Assembly (NCBI GenBank): GCA_017942105.1
Contig: JAGAVE010000053.1
Coordinates: 1-64,000 of the forward strand
DNA length: 64,000 nucleotides
Direction of reading: 5' to 3'
Origin: Clostridia bacterium
Lineage (GTDB): Bacteria > Bacillota > Clostridia > Oscillospirales > Acutalibacteraceae
In this document: positions 61,022 through 64,000 of the stretch, piece by piece
Layout: each line of letters starts with the position of its first letter
How positions within the stretch are numbered: position 1 is the stretch's first letter
Notes under the pieces: model-generated
Seen by the model: the letters and a program-made list of their open reading frames with translations, nothing else
The model's database searches: none
Told to the model about the DNA's origin: nothing
Translations under genes and position numbers: made by a program

Positions 61022-63241
61022 CTAATCCTCCAATACAAAATATTTATGGGAATCTTCTCTGATATTGAAAACTACAGCATCAGAGTCATTCATAGGTAAA
61101 GCATTTGCACCGCGTTCTGAAACATATTTTACAATACTTTCGCTTCGCTTTTGCGGACCGCAGACAATTATCTCAGAGTATGAAGTAGGGTTTATGCAAT
61201 ACGGTATATACCCGCAACAAACAAGATAATCAGCAGATATATACTCATCCGGAATCTCAGATTTTACTGTTGAAGAAAATAACAACAAAATTTCAACATC
61301 ATTAAAAGTACAATGAGCAAGTGAAAAATCCTCACAACACATATATTGAATTCTATCGTTATCAAAAATCCCTACAACAGCTCTTGGCTCATCAAAGATT
61401 CTGTCTTTTGACACAACGCTTTCAAGAGACTTATTTGAATACGGAAGAACAATGCGATTGAAGTTATATTCCTTCATTAACAAGAAATTCGAATTATCCT
61501 CAAGCGCTTTTATATCAGGTATTAAAAACAACTCTGGATCATTCATCCCGTAATAATCTAATGTATCACTTATTGCATATATTTTATCATAACTGTCAGC
61601 TTTACCTGTAATTACAATTTTTCTGCCGCCGGAATACGCAACAACACTGATACCATCACTAACATTCAGTATTCTTACTTGAGTCAGGTTATAATAGTAA
61701 AAATAAGATGAAAGCGAAAAAATTATAATATTTGCGGCAAGTCCTATGCAGGCGGCCTTAAAAATATTCTTACCTTTAAAATTAAAAACACAAACAATTA
61801 CAATTGCAACTGAAGCGATAGCTCCGACCTTCCAGAATATATTTTCGGTACTGACGGTCGTCAGCGACCAAGAACACATAAAATCAACAATCCGCAAAAG
61901 AACTTCAGCTAACAACTCAGAAGTTGCAAAAACAACATCGCTGACAAACGGAATATCAGCTAAAGCCGCACCGAGCCCTCCCATTATCATGCAAAGCATT
62001 GCAATGTAGTTCAATACAACATTGGAAATAACAGACAGCACTGAAACATAACCAATCATAATAATCGTTGCAGGAAGGACTGCAATAGAGGCAGACAAGC
62101 TGACAACAACAGGCAAAAATAATTTATGTAATACGCTTGAAAATAAATTATCCGGAAGTTTTTCAAAAATATGTTTCTCACAAACCGGAACCAATGTGAT
62201 TATTCCGAGCGTTGCCGAAAATGACAGGATGAAACCTATATCAACGGCAATAAACGGATTAATTGCGCACATAATAAAGGCTACAAAGCCCAAAGAGTTG
62301 GCAGAATCTGCTTTTCTGTAAAACAAATTTCCGAAAAGCAGAACAATCATCATCACACCTGCTCTGCAAACAGAGGGTGTCAATCCGGCAAGAAACATAA
62401 AAAACACTGCAAATATTATAGCGATAACCGAATTTAATCTTTTTCTTACACCCAAAGATCGGAGTATAGCAAACAATCCCAAAACCCAAACGGAAAGATG
62501 AAGCCCGGATACAGCAAAAATAGGAGCTATGCCAACTTCACGGAAACTCTCAACCCTTTCATCAGATAAACCAGACTTATCACCAAGAAGCATTGCCGTA
62601 ACAGTAGCTCCTTTTTCTCCACCGATATTATCAGCGACACGGGTTTTTATCATTTCACGGGTATCAAATACAAACCTTTCAAATGAGCTTGAAATACCCG
62701 TTTTAACATTAATCTGAGGATTTACACTTCCAAACGAATAGGCAGCAAGATACACTCCGTCGGAATAATAATAAAGTCTGATACCTTTGTTCTCAGGAGA
62801 AATATCATAGATATGTGCCTCAAGTGAAATGCAGTCAAAATAATCCGCCGATATTTCCTCCGGTACAGAAAGCCTTAATTTAGAATCAACGGACTCACCA
62901 TCAATCTCATTAAGATCCAGGGTGTAATAGTAACGATCATTCGTACATTCTTTTTCGAGTATCTTTCCGCTTATATGTGCAGTCTTATCGTAATATTTAT
63001 ACACATTATCAATCTTAGTCTGTGCAGTGTAATACATAAGCCCTGAAAATATCAGCGAAACAGCAATCAAAATCGGCACTATCTTTTCTCTTACCGACCT
63101 AATAAGCAAAGAAACCACTGCAAGTAATGTACCTGCTCCGATAAACACCGGTGCAAAAAGCTCGCCGAAATATATTATCAGAAACAAAGATAATAATGTA
63201 GTAAATCCAATAGCCGCAAATGGCCTGTATTTTAAACTCAT
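61022..63241 (-). CDS. comEC: ComEC/Rec2 competence channel protein
   Basis: A 739-aa polytopic membrane protein. The N-terminal OB-like DUF4131 region (about 60-170) is followed by the competence core with GEKGATVTAMLLGDKSGLSD, FAVSGLHLSVW (family signature) and CRAGVMM. The C-terminal region (about 530-739) sits where ComEC has its metallo-beta-lactamase-like nuclease, but no HxHxDH motif is found, so this domain looks degenerate or replaced. The protein imports single-stranded DNA during transformation in competent species. Functional competence cannot be inferred. Confidence 0.92.
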   Translation of the reverse strand: MSLKYRPFAAIGFTTLLSLFLIIYFGELFAPVFIGAGTLLAVVSLLIRSVREKIVPILIAVSLIFSGLMYYTAQTKIDNVYKYYDKTAHISGKILEKECTNDRYYYTLDLNEIDGESVDSKLRLSVPEEISADYFDCISLEAHIYDISPENKGIRLYYYSDGVYLAAYSFGSVNPQINVKTGISSSFERFVFDTREMIKTRVADNIGGEKGATVTAMLLGDKSGLSDERVESFREVGIAPIFAVSGLHLSVWVLGLFAILRSLGVRKRLNSVIAIIFAVFFMFLAGLTPSVCRAGVMMIVLLFGNLFYRKADSANSLGFVAFIMCAINPFIAVDIGFILSFSATLGIITLVPVCEKHIFEKLPDNLFSSVLHKLFLPVVVSLSASIAVLPATIIMIGYVSVLSVISNVVLNYIAMLCMIMGGLGAALADIPFVSDVVFATSELLAEVLLRIVDFMCSWSLTTVSTENIFWKVGAIASVAIVIVCVFNFKGKNIFKAACIGLAANIIIFSLSSYFYYYNLTQVRILNVSDGISVVAYSGGRKIVITGKADSYDKIYAISDTLDYYGMNDPELFLIPDIKALEDNSNFLLMKEYNFNRIVLPYSNKSLESVVSKDRIFDEPRAVVGIFDNDRIQYMCCEDFSLAHCTFNDVEILLLFSSTVKSEIPDEYISADYLVCCGYIPYCINPTSYSEIIVCGPQKRSESIVKYVSERGANALPMNDSDAVVFNIREDSHKYFVLED

Positions 63242-63777
63242 CTTTCAAAAAGAGGTAATTTTTCGAGATAAATTATATCATCACGCTGAGCAGCATCGCC
63301 TTCAGCCAGAACCGAAGCCTTCGCAACAACATCAGCATCAAATTCAGCAACAAGCTTTTCAACAGCCGCAAGCGACTCCCCTGTTGAAATAACATCATCA
63401 ACTATAATTACTCTCTTGTTACGGATTTTTTCACCCTCAGCTCCGTCAAGAATAAGCACTTGCTGAGAGTCGGTTGTAATTGATCTCACATTAACACTGA
63501 CCGGATTCTGCATATAAAGCTTAAGTTTTTTTCTGGCAACAAAATACGGTTTTCCACTCTGCCTTGCCATCTCATAAGCTAAAGGAATGCTTTTTGCTTC
63601 CGGTGTAATTATATAGTCAAACTCAGGAATTTTTGCAAGAAGCTCCTTTGAAGCCGCAACAGTAAGCTCAACATCACCAAAAAGAATAAATGCGCCAATT
63701 GAAATGTTATCGTTAATCGGGCAAAGAGGAAGTTCTCTTTCGAGGCCCGCTATTTTCATTTTATAAACTTCAGACAT
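63238..63777 (-). CDS. Phosphoribosyltransferase family protein (Apt-like)
   Basis: A 179-aa type I phosphoribosyltransferase. The PRPP-binding loop is VIIVDDVISTGES, and the region before it (PYFVARKKLKLY) matches adenine phosphoribosyltransferase-like enzymes. The start at 63777 (MSEVYKMK) has GGAGG seven to eight bases upstream; the longer frame runs into the HIT gene. It may salvage adenine or xanthine or act as a PRPP-sensing regulator; the base cannot be read from sequence. It overlaps comEC by four bases. Confidence 0.88.
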   Translation of the reverse strand: MSEVYKMKIAGLERELPLCPINDNISIGAFILFGDVELTVAASKELLAKIPEFDYIITPEAKSIPLAYEMARQSGKPYFVARKKLKLYMQNPVSVNVRSITTDSQQVLILDGAEGEKIRNKRVIIVDDVISTGESLAAVEKLVAEFDADVVAKASVLAEGDAAQRDDIIYLEKLPLFER

Positions 63778-63793
63778 AAATTTAACCTCCGAA

Positions 63794-64000
63794 TCAGCCT
63801 GCAGGCCAAGTAAACTCTCTGCCGCCCATAAGATGGAAGTGCAGATGCTTAACAGTCTGACCGGCACTGTCACCACAGTTATTGACAATTCTGTATCCGT
63901 CCGTCAAACCTTCAGACTCAGCAATCTTTGCGGCAACTTCAAATATATGAGCTACAACTGAGCTGTTTTCCGGCGTAATCTCTGCCGCGGACTTGATATG
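63794..64000 (-). CDS. HIT family nucleotide hydrolase (5' end outside window)
   Basis: The last 68 codons of a HIT protein are visible. The histidine triad KHLHFHLMGGREF is complete, with GYRIVNNCGDSAGQTV before it, matching HinT-type purine-nucleoside phosphoramidase. A full HinT has about 110 aa, so some 45 codons lie beyond the right edge. It stops 16 bases before the phosphoribosyltransferase gene. Confidence 0.92.
   Translation of the reverse strand, partial: HIKSAAEITPENSSVVAHIFEVAAKIAESEGLTDGYRIVNNCGDSAGQTVKHLHFHLMGGREFTWPAG

Overview
The window looks like a chromosomal segment of a low-GC, endospore-forming Clostridia bacterium, most likely from the Oscillospiraceae/Ruminococcaceae group. 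This rests on AT-rich DNA with Gram-positive ribosome binding sites, on sporulation genes (a SpoIIM-like protein, CwlD, SpoIIR, DacF-type carboxypeptidase, GerW/YtfJ) and on gene order shared with Bacillus and Clostridium. The family assignment is inference. Nearly every gene is on the minus strand. The exceptions are a cut-off spoIIM-like gene at the left edge and a pair of half-size TSUP transporter genes near 4.5-5.2 kb. I see no rRNA, tRNA, CRISPR array, prophage or insertion sequence.

Layout, left to right. 0-5 kb: spoIIM (partial), a Xer recombinase, a DUF6873 pentein-like protein, radA, cwlD and the divergent TSUP pair. 5.2-17.3 kb: a tightly packed run read leftward from a promoter at about 17.34 kb (tmk, DUF2156, GNAT, DJ-1, mltG, U32/TrhP, murE, femAB, PBP1A, ruvX, vanZ). 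It is dominated by cell-envelope synthesis and contains three acyltransferase-like proteins. 17.4-22.7 kb: a lone lipoprotein, then a sugar-related unit (GPH symporter, YdjC/ChbG deacetylase, DUF2804) whose promoter carries a palindromic candidate operator between -35 and -10. 22.7-32.6 kb: spoIIR, then a probable operon from a promoter at about 32.6 kb (metallophosphoesterase, MMPL transporter, helical lipoprotein, GT2, a 105-aa orphan, GH2, WYL regulator).

32.6-33 kb is the only sizeable stretch without long genes. It holds two small ORFs (50 and 25 aa), two terminators and a promoter. 33-56.8 kb is a very long co-directional run: a lipoprotein with a two-component system, yqhQ-prmC, an M50 protease, scpA-scpB, DUF2953, gerW, dacF, rluB, then yicC-remA-gmk-rpoZ-priA-def-fmt-(yugP)-rsmB-rlmN-prpC-prkC-rsgA. 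The second half matches the B. subtilis yloC to cpgA order, lacking coaBC and gaining a YugP-like protease. 56.8-64 kb: cdaA-cdaR (c-di-AMP synthesis), ispF, a DUF4093 Toprim protein, holA, comEC, a phosphoribosyltransferase and a HIT protein cut by the right edge.

Most of the window is conserved housekeeping. The parts with the best chance of holding undescribed biology are the GPH-ChbG-DUF2804 unit with its operator, the MMPL/lipoprotein/GT2/GH2 operon, the paired half-size TSUP proteins, the murE-femAB pair with a non-standard substrate motif, the small-ORF region after rsgA, and a perfect 36-bp palindrome upstream of the Xer gene.
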